From: Ottelia alismoides
Taxonomy: Eukaryota > Streptophyta > Magnoliopsida > Alismatales > Hydrocharitaceae
Direction of reading: 5' to 3'
Length of the DNA: 64,000 bases
Assembly (NCBI GenBank): GCA_037367405.1
Contig: JAZKJV010010130.1
Coordinates: forward strand, 744,001-808,000
A program made the position numbers and the translations under genes. Positions 23,357 to 35,766 of this stretch are shown here, one piece after another. Position 1 is the stretch's first letter; every line of letters begins with the position of its first letter. The notes under the pieces were generated by a model. It was not told the origin of the DNA, did no database searches, and was given only the letters and a program-made list of their open reading frames with translations.

Positions 23357-24793
23357 CAAAACTTGATTAGTATTTTTTGTTAGGTTTAATTTTCATATTT
23401 TAGTGAATTTGGAACTATTAAAGTTGATGTTTGAGTGTTTTTGTTATTTTTGTTGCCATTAATTTTCTTATCTTGTTGGCTATATATCTCTTGAGCTATC
23501 GGACCACATTTGATTTGACTAGGTCTCATGGAGAGACTCAAGAGGAGCTACGCAGAGGTTCGAGCTTGGAGCATGAGCTGAAGAGGGTCGAGTCGCCTAT
23601 TTGGAGAGAAGACTTAGCCTATTAGATAATTAGTTAATTTATAGCATTAGTGGCTTTATTTTTTGTAATAATTTGTAATAATGAGTTAATTGCTTATTTC
23701 TAATAGTTCTTGTTTAAGAGCTTGCATTTGTAAAAAGATTTTGGACAATATATTTCTTCATGGTGTGATTGTGTCGAAAGTGGATCTTGACTTGAGTGAC
23801 GAAATTAAGACATGCACACGGTAGTATAAATTAAAACTTGTATGTGCCCTTCATAATTTAAGCCACACATCTTAGAAGATTCACTAACTAATAAGGTTCA
23901 TAATGAGACACACATAAATACGTACTACTTATCAAAATTTTAACTCAATTCTTCCTTGCTAGTAGTATCCTACTTAGGTGTGGTTTTCTCGATCTACATG
24001 CATTTAGTGTAAATTTAAAATTCAGTTCTGCAAAACACATGGAGAGTGCTTGGAGTCGTTGAATGTATATCTTCTTCTGAGCATGCATCATAGTTTCTCG
24101 TTTGCATTCTAATTTCTGATTCCTCCCTTATTTTGCAAGTTAGGATTTAAAAGGAAATCAGGACCGAACAATAGATGTGCATTGTTGTGCTCACATTTAA
24201 TTTTCAAGTGACAACTAAATATCTAAAATTAGGACTGAATTGAATAGATCAACTAAAAAATAGGAATAAAATGAACCTTGTTTTACGGGTGCATAAAGCT
24301 CTCATTTGGATCGCAGGCACTTACCTCAAGACAAAAGTGGGTAAGGACGTACCCCTAATGATTAGAACCAAAATCCCTGGGCTTGTGCCCTAAGCACTTG
24401 GACTCATTCTTAGGGTCATGTTATTGCTGCAAGCACTGGCCTCCGACCATTAGAAGAATTAGTCTTGCTTCAAGTTAGTATGTTTCACAAGCTAGAACAT
24501 GAACTAACTTAGGAGACTATACCTGTGAGTAATGAATGAAAAGATTGTCTTATCACCAATTTAAAACAGAAAAGATAAATTGGCCAAATTCTTACTACCC
24601 ACACGTGTGAAGTTGGTGAATCAAAAGGGTTTGCATTGCATTTGAATTGCATGAGTTTACTCTACACATTAACATGCATAGTGCCTCATTGAATTTCGTG
24701 CTAAAAAGAGATTCTTTTATGACATTGAAGATGACTAATTAGGGGGTATTTTATTCGAATTCCGTGAATCTCTCATTGAACCCTCCAAGGAGC
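23357..24793 (+). other. Untranslated leader of element D
   Basis: About 1.4 kb separates PBS and gag, the same length as in element A. A 64-codon open frame at 23431-23625 has a hydrophobic N-terminus but no known family. I see no other feature. Confidence 0.55.
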
Positions 24794-26660
24794 ATGTCTT
24801 CAAAGGTCCATTCACGACCTAAACCGACTTGGGCTCGTGACCCTCTTGAGTTCAGGATCAATCACTCTCGGGATGGTCACACACCGACCATTCCCTCTAT
24901 CTCCTGCCACCTCATCTAGGAGGACCTTCACCTCGGCTAGACCATCTTTATTTTAGAATCCTCTTCTAATCAAGATCTCATTGTTGATAAAGGTCCCAAA
25001 GAAGATTCAAGTAAGATGCCTCCAAAAAAGGAAGATGAAGTAGAAGAACACCTCGAGGACCCCATGAGGATGGTACTAGCCAGAATAGCTGCATCTAAGC
25101 AGCAACACACATTACTCCGAGCTCAGTTAGGAAAACTCAATGTTAGGGTCGAACCACCAATGGATGTGATGTGCAACCCTAGATAGTATAGAATTCAGAA
25201 TTATTTGAGTTTGGAAAAACCCAAAGTCAATTTTGAGTTGAAGCTGTAGTTTCTGATTTTACTTCCACACTTCAATGGTAATGCTTCTGAGGATCCATAC
25301 ACATTCCTGAGGGATTTCAAGCTCGTCTATCCTAACCTTAGGCATCCTTGGGTTAGATAGGATTATATCAAGCTCACAACCCTTCCATTTGCCTTGGGTG
25401 GCAAAGCAGACTACTGGGTAAAGAACCTTAGAGTTGCAGTCACTACATATGCTTAGTTCAAGGACAACTTTCTGAAGTACTTCTACCCCTTGAGTAGGAC
25501 TAACATGATGAGGATGCACATCACTAGCTTTTCCCAGCTACCCCATGAAGCCTTATGTGACAACTGGGAAAGGAATAAGGACATCCTGCAAAAATGTTCT
25601 ACTCATGTTCTAGATGACAACATCTTGATCCAGTCATAATTCACCAATATGAACCCTGAGATGCAGGGTTTAGAGCGCTACCTGTGGAGGCAACAATACA
25701 TCATGTGGAGCAGATACCGTCTGGAAGGTATTCAAGCAGATGGTTGAGACTAATCACTCACAGACTGCTAGTAGGGCATACACACATTCCCCTAGTTCAC
25801 TCTCATCTGGATGGGGAAATTAAGATGCGGTAGATCTCTCTCAGGACATGATCCTCAGCATGGAGATCCTTGCAAACAATCTTACAGTAGTTGAGAGGAT
25901 TGATCGAAGTATTGATGAGTTAGACAGGAGCATCTCCAAGATACCAAGATACATGGAGGAGTTGACTGAGAAGGTATCTAAGGTAAAGATACATGCCTTG
26001 ATTACACCAGGTGCCCCATGTATTGAGTTCACCATGTTAAGGAGCAGCTAGTGTCAGGGCAACCCTAGCAATGGGAGAAGGATCAGTCCTACGCCCATTC
26101 GTTCCTACAACAACCTCCATCTGCAAAGACAGTTCAGGAGGAGTCTCCACCAGTTTGGGAGGTGAATGGAGTATGGTATACCCAGGACCCTACCATGCAG
26201 GGAAGTACGGAGGATCAACAAGAATACCAGCATCCCCAACCTTTCACAACACCGCATTTATCTCCGCATCACCTCCTTCACAGCAAAGCCCTAGATTTAA
26301 GCCACCCTGGAACCAACAGCTATAGTACCAATAGTATGGTCGACATGGCCATTACTAGGTGGACTAGTAGGGCTCGCAGTTTCAGCAGATACCATAGCAC
26401 CAGCAACACCAGAGGTAGTACCCCAGCGAGCGGGGCCTGTTTTTCTCGTTCTTCTTCTCATTCTTATCCACTTCATTCTTCATCCGGTCCCTTGTACATG
26501 TAGCAACAAATACTTAACGAGATCAGTTTTTACAAGAACAAAATTCATGACTTATGAGTTGATGTCAACCACCAATCAAGATGGAGAGACGAGCAGTCTG
26601 CATCCTCTACCTTGATCTCGACCCAAGTTCAGGCAAACCCTAATAGCCGAAATCAATTTT
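24794..26660 (+). pseudogene. Gag of element D (Athila-type, multiple stops)
   Basis: The start at ATG 24794 gives MSSKVHSRPKPTWARDPLEF, whose DPLEF block matches the N-terminus of the A gag, and the frame runs through MPPKKEDE at 25016. The retrotransposon-gag core follows: PHFNGNASEDPYTFLRDFKL, ALGGKADYWVKNLRV, YFYPLSRTNMMRM and NPEMQG. In this single frame there are TAG codons at 25184, 25247, 25358 and 25454, mostly where A or the family has a Gln or similar codon, and a TAA at 25637. Two further TAGs lie upstream near 24910-24940. After about 25670 the frame shifts. The C-terminal part is Gln/Pro/Ser-rich. It formed the particle shell in the parent and is dead here. Confidence 0.82.
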
Positions 26661-27179
26661 GTTCCTAGTAGCACTTTGGTTAGGTATACTATTCAACATC
26701 TCTTAGATTCTAACATGAGATTCTTTCTTGTGACGAAAATAACCATGTCACTCAGGAGTGGAAGGTCCATGACTATACCTTACTAGGTGAGGGACACGAG
26801 GCAGGGCATCTCTGGAGCTCTATCTAAGGAGTCTTCATAGGACGAGGTGGAGATTTATCATATTCAGGATCCCCATTAGCATCATTCGAGGATCGTTTCT
26901 CTGAGAGATGAGAAGAGAAGGAGAGAATGAATGCAACATCATCAACATGGAGATACCTCAGATTCTATGGAGGACCTTGCACCTCCGGTTTTGGTGGATA
27001 CCACCGCAACTTCTTTTCCACAACTTGTAGTAGATAGTTTTGATTTTGATCCCATGTTGCATCAAAAAGTTTTATGTATGAAGAACTCTATTTCCGTTAA
27101 TGCCATGAATGCTATTTGAGTTCATGATTCAGTTTCTTCATCCTTTGTTTCTCTTGCTTCAATACCATCCCCTCGTTCT

Positions 27180-27720
27180 CTTATGGCAGGAAACCACAAC
27201 AAAAAGATTCAGAAAGATGATCCTGACATGGTATGATTTTGTAAATAAAATATCACAGTTAAGGTACCATTTGATGAGTATGTAGTTAACCATTCTGCAT
27301 TCCACAAATACCTTAAGGTGAGATGTACACCTACTAGGGTTAGCAGGAAAAAGTCGAACGAATATGTGAAGACTCACGTCTTTTAGTAGCCACAACCTAT
27401 TGTCTTAATAATCATCAATTACCAAGGACAAAGATATATATGGATGCTCATTACGTGGATAGTCGTATCAACAACATTGCGTTTGCATGCACACTCTTAG
27501 ATAATGGTTCTTCTATAAATCTTCTTCCCTTAGAATTATATCGGAAATTGGTGTTGGGATCACTTTGTAGATCTAGTGCTTTACTCTAATTCATTTATCG
27601 CTCAATGAAGAAACCTAAGGGAAAAGAGAAGAATGCCATTATCTCGATTGAGGGGAAGGATAATCAGGTTGACTTCACAGTCTTGGACATGGAGACCCCC
27701 AATCATTGGAGAGAATCTCA
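27180..27720 (+). pseudogene. Aspartic protease remnant of element D
   Basis: A plus-strand match to the protease of element A: VPFDEYV with FHKYLKVRCTPTRVSRKK at about 27260-27350, the active-site segment TLLDNGSSINLL with its Asp codon at 27500-27502, and DFTVLDMETPNHWRES at about 27670-27718. Frameshifts and stops separate these blocks, so no protease could be made. The segment before it (26660-27180) is a poorly preserved gag-protease spacer. The protease would have cut the gag-pol precursor. Confidence 0.8.
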
Positions 27721-28092
27721 AATCATTCTCGTATGTCCCTTCCTTAGGACCGCGGGAGTAGCTTTCGATTATGGTACGTGCATGATGAAGTTCCATTCTC
27801 CAGGCAGAGAAGTGAACCTTGAGATGAAGCAAACCAATTGTCAGCGAACCGATTCAGAGAGTAGTATAGAGTACTCTTCTTCATAAGCAGATTACATAAT
27901 GATTAGCACATTGGGATTTGGAGATAGGTTCCTTCAGGACAGATCAAGATCCTTTCATCTGGAAAGGACATAGTGCATGATGTAGTTTTCCATGTGTTGC
28001 ATGATCTTGTGAGAGATGCATCTACCTATTCCAATGATGATGTAGAGATCCATTTGGATTTGTCAGTTCCATCTTCTTCGGAAAGATCAAGG
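27721..28092 (+). pseudogene. Start of the protease-RT linker of element D
   Basis: The frame continues from the protease as SQIILVCPFLRTAGVAFDYG and then MKFHSPGREVNLEMKQT, matching the linker of element A. It becomes acidic and Ser-rich and is cut at 28092 by the copia LTR. The SQIIL block supplies the Gln codon that is a stop in element A at 3290. Confidence 0.75.
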
Positions 28093-29539
28093 TGAACGAT
28101 ATGGTGAGATCCTTAAGCGCATCAAGGAAACGTGAGGATCGCATCGTATGCGATCAGGAGCGACTAGTCGCACTAGTTGCTTGATGCATCAGAATTTAAA
28201 ATTTTTTCTTGCGATGAAACCACTTGATCCAAGAACACTTCTCAGATCGTTTCATCTAAACCACAAACAAGTATTAGGGTTACCTCTTGAAGCGTGGTTG
28301 CGATTGAGTATCTTAACAAAGAGACCTCCTGTCACAAGTCCGATCTGACAAAGGAGATGCTTGCGAGCGCATTGATGAAACGAGTGCTCCTCGCAATCCA
28401 TGTTGATGATCCAAGCAACAAATCTCCTAATCTCATCACATGAGATACAACGTCTTCTCCACGAGCGAGACGCATCGAAGGAGACAGAAATCAATGAGCA
28501 AACAATCCGAAAGCATAACAATGATGCTGCAGCGATGGAGACTCTCACTAGGGCTCCATGGTGGATGACCACAGTCAGAGAGAGAGAGAGGACGTGTAGA
28601 GAATGAGAGAGAGAGCAATAGTTGGTGTCCCCAACTTGTGTGTTGTAACCAAGAAGAGCAAGGGGTGCCTCTCCTTTTATAATATTTTTGGATCCACAGA
28701 TCTCAATCCATGGACAACACAAATCCAATGGCTCACATTGATTTGTATTTCTTTTAATGGCTATGATTTCGTTGTAAATTTACAACAACAATTACTTTGA
28801 TTGACTAAATATATTTTTAATAAATCATCAACATATAAATTAATTAAATCAAATCAACATAGGACAATTAGGAAAGGATGCATGCCTCCCTTCCATTTAA
28901 GGGTATGGACACACCTTGAATTCCAATTCAAGGTGGCCATCCATCCTCCTTAAAAGGGAGGAGTCACTCCTCTTCCTTTTTCATGAGATCTCTTATCCCA
29001 TGAAAATCTCCATAATTTACAACAACTATTGTTGTAAATTTATTCACATAAATAATTCTCAATTATTTTGTGAACATTGCAATCATGCCATTCAAAACAT
29101 GTAAATCACATTCACAAACCAAAATCAAATGTAAATTACATTTTTACTTTATTGTCCAATGTGAATCCAATTCACATCAACATTTACTTAACACATGTAA
29201 ATTACAAATATCTCTCTCTTATATATTATAAATCACATTTATAATTTATATGAATAAATAGGATAGTGCTATCCACATTATTCATATCCATAATAATTAA
29301 ATCAGATTTAACCATCTTGGATCTCTATTCTCTTGTGCCCAAATAATATGAATCACATTCACATTATTTACATCTTTGATAATCAAATCACATTTAATTA
29401 TCTTAGATAACTCTCTTTATAACATGAATCAAATTCATATTATTCATGATAATTAAATCACATTTAGTTATCAATTTTCTCAATGCTCGGATACATATAT
29501 CAACAATGGAATTATCCATGAACTCTTTCAAGGATAATA
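28093..29539 (-). repeat. 3' LTR of copia element B, first piece
   Basis: It starts TGAACGATATGG, the reverse complement of the copia LTR end (CCATATCCTTCA in the young copy), and matches the LTRs at 46899 and 49350 closely. It stops at TAATA (29535-29539), the target duplication of the young element. The same LTR resumes at 40354. It lies in the pol linker of D. Confidence 0.85.
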
Positions 29540-30663
29540 TGTTAGCAATGTGAGCTCGAGGCGAACCATTCCTACAATAAATGTTATTGTAATAAATGAT
29601 TTATCAATAAAAGTTATTGATGTTTTGTTTCACTCCCTTTCTGATATTGAATGAATGAATGCACTATAAGGTCCCTCTGTACAATAAGGGTTATGTACCG
29701 TGGCCAACTTGATAATCATACAGCTGTTGATTCAATGATTGAATCACAGAGACTGATGCTTGGATGAATATCTAAGGAGTTAGATAGAGGACTCATCAAG
29801 CATCATCAATGATTAACAAGTAGTGATCTCCAGTCTGAGTGGGAGATGGCAATCCCATCTCATTAGACTGATATCTGATCGACCTCTAGATGCAGGTCCT
29901 CTGCATAGGAATATTGATTCAGAGGTATCAGATTAGTTGAGTCAATGAGTTGACTTAACGAGATTGAGATAACCAAAGACCTACGATGAATACTGTCACA
30001 TCACAGGCAAACATCCTCTGACCAGAGACAGATATATTACTATATGTCTGAGCATGTACATTTGGCAGACCAATAGGTTGATGACCTAATCAAGGTCTAT
30101 ACACCGACGAGCTGGTGTGCACGTAAGGGCACAGGAGTAATATGATCTCTCAAAGGGATCATACAGGTTCACTTGTGAACCGGGAGACATGATCTCACTC
30201 ATGAGGTATTGGGATTGACCAAATTCCATGCATGGTCATCATGCTTTAGAAGCATGATATGAATTTGAAGGTAAGATATATGCTTTGTGAAAGCATATGA
30301 TCTGTACCATATCCCAAGGACCAAGATTGAGAAACTTAATGATCAGACTATGAAGATGACAGTGTAAAAGTGATCTTTATCTTCATGATGACCATGAGTC
30401 TTCCAGTATGCAGGATGTGCAGGTATTAGGAATACCTGAAGGGTGATTTGATCATAAACGATTGTATAACCATGACGCTTCCATTCCGAGGGAGTGATGA
30501 AACAGGTCTGGATTTTATTGACTCCTCTCATTAGAGAAGTGACCTAATCTTAGTCCATGTATTGGACATTGATCTGAATGAGATTCAGATGCAATGAGAA
30601 GATTAGGTTTACGGTCTTGATTTAATCAAGCATCTATGAGAGGTCCATGGGATCTGGATATTA

Positions 30664-30837
30664 GATGTGATCTCAATATCCAAGTCACTATACGTGGAAC
30701 AATACAATCGCCCTGTCCTTATCTCCAAGTATCTGAGGAGAAATAGCATTGATGTGATCTCAATATCCAAGTCACTATACGTGGAACAATACAATCGCCC
30801 TGTCCTTATCTCCAAGTATCTGAGGAAAAATAGCATT
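30664..30837 (+). repeat. 87-bp tandem duplication in the 5' LTR
   Basis: Two units (30664-30750 and 30751-30837) both start GATGTGATCTCAATATCC and are nearly identical. The 3' LTR has one unit only (38945-39031), so the duplication is not shared by both LTRs. Confidence 0.9.
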
Positions 30838-31578
30838 GTTCTTAAATGGTTTAAGAGCAATTCCATAAGATCTAAGCAAAGAGAAGTTGATAATTAAATG
30901 TGATTTAATTATCATAATGTATGAGAAATTATCCAATAAAATTAAATGGGATTTAATTATTATGGATAAGAATAATGTGGATAGTAATATCCAATTATTC
31001 CTAATATATTATAAATGTGATTTATAATGTATTAAAGAGAGTTAAAAATAATTTATATTAGTAGATTAATTATTCATGTGTATTGGATACACATTGTTTA
31101 ATTAATTGAAAATGTAAATTACATTTTGTTTTGGGTTGTATATTTGATTCACAATATTCCAATGTCAAGATTGCAATATTCCCAAAATTAATTGAGAATT
31201 ATTTTGGTGAATTAAAATACCAACAAATTGTTGTTGGAAAATAAGTAGAGAGAAAATTAAGGAGAGGTGCAATCTCATGGAACCATGAGATTGCACTCCT
31301 CATTAGGAATGAGGGGGGCGGCACTCAATTCCCTTGGGGAATTGGTGGCCGTCCCCTCTTCCAAATAAGGAGAGCATCTCCTTTGCCTTCTCTCTCTTAT
31401 TTGATTGATTTAGATTTGGTATTAATATTTATTTGATTTATCAAATATATTTTATCAAATTAAATCACAAGTTGTTGGCTTTTACCAACAACAATCTTGA
31501 CCATTGGATTGTCATAAATCTATCTCAACCATTCATTTTATATGACACATGGATTGAGATCCATGGATCCCAAAACCC

Positions 31579-31586
31579 TATAAATA
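31579..31586 (+). promoter_or_regulatory. TATA box of the 5' copia LTR
   Basis: TATAAATA within CCCTATAAATAGAG, about 45 bases upstream of a CT-rich tract. It is identical in the 3' LTR at 39778-39785, and related TATA boxes occur in the B and C LTRs. The position suits the U3/R boundary promoter. Confidence 0.7.
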
Positions 31587-32151
31587 GAGAGGCACTCTTG
31601 GCTCTCTCTTCACACATGCTATTGTAGCAAAACTCTCTCTCTCTTTCTCTCATACTCGACAGCCCTCTCTCCCTCTTCCTCTTGGTGGCCGTCCACCCTA
31701 GTGGAGGGAATCGTCGTCGCCCTCGCCTTCGTGCTACCGCTTCGACGCTCTGCGGTTCTCCGTCTACTTCGAGTGCTTCGCCCGCGAAGGAGACGTTCGA
31801 TCTCGTGCGACGAGATCAGGAGCAACCGCGCTTGGATCAACTTCTTGGATTGCGAGGACACCGCGGTTCATCCCCGCGCTCGCAAGCGATCTTTCCGACG
31901 ATCGGACTTGAGACAGGAGGTCTCTTCTCGTACAGACTCGATCAACCACGCTTCAAGAGGTATTGCATTATACATGTTGTGGTTATAAATGAAACGATCC
32001 GAGAATGGTTCTTGGATCATGTGGTTTCATCAAATAAAATTTTAAAATTCCGCTGCACCGAACAACTAGTACGACTAGTCGTTCTTCGTCGTATCCGATA
32101 CGACGCTCACGCTTCCGTGATGCGCTTGAGGATTTCTCCATATCCTTCAAG

Positions 32152-32164
32152 TGGTATCAGAGCC
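32152..32164 (+). promoter_or_regulatory. Primer-binding site of the young copia element
   Basis: TGGTATCAGAGCC, the usual plant copia site complementary to initiator methionine tRNA, lies two bases after the LTR end. Confidence 0.93.
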
Positions 32165-33867
32165 TTAGGTCGACGGTTTCGAATAGTGATTCGTTAACCA
32201 AGGACGACTTGGGTTCGCTAAGGTCGCGAAAGTTTTTTTATCGCATTTGATTTCGCAGATCTGTTTAGTAAAGAAATTCGGCACTGTTTAAATTGTATAA
32301 ACACGAATTTTATACTTAGATTATGTTTCCAATTAAATAAGGAAACCATAGGATCTGAGTTTGCGTAAATCGGATTTCGTATGCTCGAGATATGGTCGTT
32401 TTAATGGACATGTATGCACTGTTGCGGGAACTGTGAATCTGAACGTGATTAAAATGTTAATTACTGTTTAGACTTGCCTCGAAATGCGTGAAACATCACT
32501 TAGGTTCTGTCCTAAATCAAATTAGCGAACTTTAGAAATTGACTTTCCTTAATTTGGATTTAATATGATTGAGATATGCCAATTTTGGTAAGTAGGGGTC
32601 ACTGCTGAAATTGCTTTCCTAATCTAGAACCAAGTGATTGTCAATTAGAGAAATTAATTGTTAATTTCGTGAAATAATCTTGAAAAATATTTGTGAAATA
32701 TTGAAACATGATTATTTGCCTAATTGACTTGGCCCCAACCAATTAGTTGATTAGATTTGATCTAAACCTTAATTGGAATTACAATCATCAAACTTTTTGC
32801 TTGAATAGGACTTGGGAATTTGCCTAGCAAATTTCCTTAAAATCAAAATTGTTTTGATTACTATACGGTATAATTTAGGTTGAAGAACCGATGATCATCT
32901 CAAGTACAAAGTAATCAATTTGGCATTATCCTTTCCCGAGGTGGATATGGTGTCTAGTCGGGGATCGCTGGTCAGCGGGTTGTAACGTATGTGGTCCGCC
33001 CCACTCCCGTCGGTACTAGCCATGACAGCGGGTAGGGTCGGGATAATGTCCGAGGGATTATGATGTATTTTTCTAATTATTAAAATTCGAATTAATACGT
33101 ACTTTGAGAATAATATCATATATGTATATTCAAGCATAAAGTTAAGTTTGATTGATTAAATTGGATTGATAATTAATTTAATATGATTAAGTTAATTATA
33201 TCCAATTGAGAATACTCTAATATGATTAGAGTTGATAATTCCCTAGGAAGAATTAATTATATGAATGAGATTCATATTAATTAATTAAATTTGAATAAGA
33301 GATGGAGGATCACATAAGTGACATCTATGGTCTCCCGTCAAGGCGAAGGGTTTCGTCGCCAAATATTATATGTGGGAGATGCCTGTCCGAAGTGACAGCT
33401 CCCACATATGATCCGTTTGGATCGGGCTCGTCGCTTCTCGAAAGAGTAAGGACGTATGCGTAGTGACCCCAATATCGGGTCCTCATATTATTGGGGTGAT
33501 ATTGGATTGCGCATAGCGAGTTGTATTCCTGTTGACGGTTGGTTCAATTAATGACGAGTCAACATCACCTTAGGGGTGGTGGGCTCGGGTATTAAAGACC
33601 AAATTGGGAAATGCAAGTTGGACTTGCAAGGCGGAATGTGTTCCCGCTTCTCTTTATCGGAGTCATAGGTTCTCATATTATTGGGATATGACAATGATAA
33701 AGAGGAGATCCCAGTTCATGCTTGAGATATATTGGTAAGTATATCTCCTACTTTGAAAGTAAATAAGGGAACAAACTTTCATAGGTGACATAGCAAGACT
33801 AATTTGATTTAAAATGCCTTAATCAAATAAAATTAAATTGAATATATGATTATATGTTCTTGATATA
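32165..33867 (+). other. Leader of the young copia element
   Basis: A 1.7-kb untranslated leader lies between PBS and gag. It is AT-rich with short GC-rich segments near 32940-33060 and 33300-33700. It is matched on the opposite strand in B (about 45270-46883) and C (48038-49334). I see no gene in it. Confidence 0.6.
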
Positions 33868-35766
33868 GTGCATTCTCAATTTCAGAAAATGAAGGCCATG
33901 AACCCACTGAACAGGCTTCTGGAGGTCAACCAATTGACCGGACCAAATTACTCGGATTGGATCCGTAATTTGGAGCTTGTGCTTTTGGCAGAGCACATCA
34001 GTTATGTGCTCTCTGAAAACAAACTTGAAAACCCTAAATCTAAGGAAGACAAAGCATATAATGACAAGTATGATGAAGATTATGTCTTGGCTAGGTGCTA
34101 TATCTTGGGTTCTCTCTCTAATGTTCTTCAAAAGCAACATGTGGAGATGAGTACTTGCCAGGATATCATGCAGAATCTAAAGGATATGTTTGGTGACATT
34201 AACCGCACCCAGCGGTACAATGTTATGAAAGAACTCATTCGCTGCAAGATGCAGGAAGGGACCTCGGTCCGCGAGCATGTACTCAAAATGTTTGGGTACT
34301 TGTCAGAGCTTGAGACTCTGGGGGCGACGATGGATGCAGACATGCAATCTGATTTCATTCTGCTATCATTGCCCAAATCTTTCAATAACTTTGTGGTGTC
34401 ATTCCACATGAATAAGCTGGAATTGACAAATGCTGGGCTTCTTGCTGCATTAAAGTCTGCAGAAGACGTAATGAAGAAAGATGGTCCCTCTGGCACTCCA
34501 ATGGTTGCACAAGTCAAAGGGAAGCGTGGTCGGAAGCAAGGTTCTCGGAAGGGCCCGGCCCAGAAGAGAAAGAAGAAGGGACAAAGTGTTGCCTCATCTT
34601 CCAATGCATCCACTTTAATGGCGTCGAAGAAAACCGACGTTTGTCACCACTGCAAGAAGCCGGGGCACTGGAAGCGTAAGTGCCCAGATTACCTGAAGTC
34701 GGTCGACAAAGGTAAAGCCCCAGCAGGTATGAAATCTACTCTTATCATTGAAACCAGCTTTCTCGTTGGACGAGAAGGAAGTTGGGTAGTTGATTCTGGT
34801 GCTTCTGTTCATGTATGCAATTTGTTGCATTTGTTTCAGGAAACTAGACAGCTTGAAGAAGGGGAGATAGTCATCCAGATGGGATCTGATGCAAGTGTTG
34901 CAGCAGTCGCCGTCGGGACCTGCAGACTATCATTATCTAGTGGAAGAGTCCTAGTACTTAAAGAGTGTCTTTATGTACCTGAAGTCAGAAGGAATTTGAT
35001 ATCTGTATCTAAGCTAGTTAGAAGTGGATATTCTTTCCTATTTTGTTATAAATTAGTCATAAATCATTATGATAAATATATTGCAGAGGGTATTTTGACT
35101 TCTGGAGGACTCTATGAATTGTGCATTAATGAGCATGTCATGAATGTTACAACCGCTAATAAAAACCCTAAAAGATCCAGGAGTTTTATAAATCATTCAA
35201 CCATGATTTGGCATCAAAGGCTTGGTCATTTATCTGTTGATAGGATCAATAGATTGATAAAGGATGGACCTTTGGATTTTCTACAGGTTCAGCCTTTACC
35301 TACCTGTGAACATTGTATTCGAGGTAAAATGACCAGGATGCCTTTCCGTAACAAGGTTACAAGATGTGAAGGTATTATTGACTTAATACATACTAATGTA
35401 TGCGGTCCCTTCAGTACCGCGACTAGAAATGGATATCGATATTATTTGACATTTATTGATGACCATTCGCGATACGGGTTTATCTTCCTATTACGTCATA
35501 AGTCTGAAACCTTTGAAAAGTTCAAAGAGTTCAAGGTTTTGGTTGAAAACCAAACCAATAGGAAGATTAAACGAATTCGATCTGATCGAGGTGGCGAGTA
35601 CCTATCAGATGAATTTAAGGAATACCTTAAAGAGAATGGAATTATTTCCAATCTCACTCCTCCTGGAACTCCCCAACTTAATGGTGTTGCTGAAAGACGC
35701 AACAGAACCATCATGGATATGGTTCGTTCAATGATGAGTAAAGCACATTTACCACTTAGTTTCTAG
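33868..35766 (+). pseudogene. Copia gag, protease and integrase (first open part of gag-pol)
   Basis: The frame opens with a copia gag domain (LTGPNYSDWIRNLEL near residue 24, YILGSLSNVLQ), a basic stretch, and a CCHC zinc knuckle (CHHCKKPGHWKRKC, residues 259-272). The protease motif is VVDSGAS with Asp309. Integrase has the zinc part (HQRLGHLS, CEHCIRGK) and a core with Asp573 (SDRGGEY) and Glu609 (AERRNR), 35 residues apart. The first catalytic position reads LIHTNVCGPF, with Asn510 where the family has Asp. The ATG at 33868 is the first of the long frame; the next Met at residue 8 is also possible. The part ends at TAG 35764-35766 within LSF*GYAVETA. Confidence 0.93.

Larger units (their letters stand above)
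20160..28092 (+). mobile_element. Athila-like Ty3/gypsy retrotransposon D, 5' part
   Basis: The order on the plus strand is LTR 20160-23336, PBS 23339-23356, leader, gag from 24794, and protease to about 27720, followed by the start of the pol linker. The element is cut at 28092/28093 by a copia LTR, and its pol and 3' LTR are not found elsewhere in the window. It is inserted in the chromovirus-like gag remnant to its left. Gag and protease align with element A, but D is more decayed. Confidence 0.85.
29540..32149 (+). repeat. 5' LTR of the young copia element, 2.61 kb
   Basis: It begins TGTTAGCAATGTGAG and ends CCATATCCTTCA. It is 83 bp longer than the 3' LTR: it carries an 87-bp tandem duplication (30664-30750, 30751-30837), while a CT run is 4 bp shorter than in the 3' LTR. 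A TATA box at 31579-31586 is followed by a CT-rich tract (31628-31660). The 31680-32100 part is GC-rich and contains open frames with no recognised domain. Confidence 0.95.

Noticed and set aside
31682..32197. 171-codon frame in the GC-rich end of the 5' copia LTR
   Set aside because: It runs past the LTR end and PBS, is cut to 83 codons in the 3' LTR and has Arg/Ser-rich low-complexity composition.
34128..34613. 161-codon minus-strand frame in the young copia element
   Set aside because: Antisense shadow of the copia gag.
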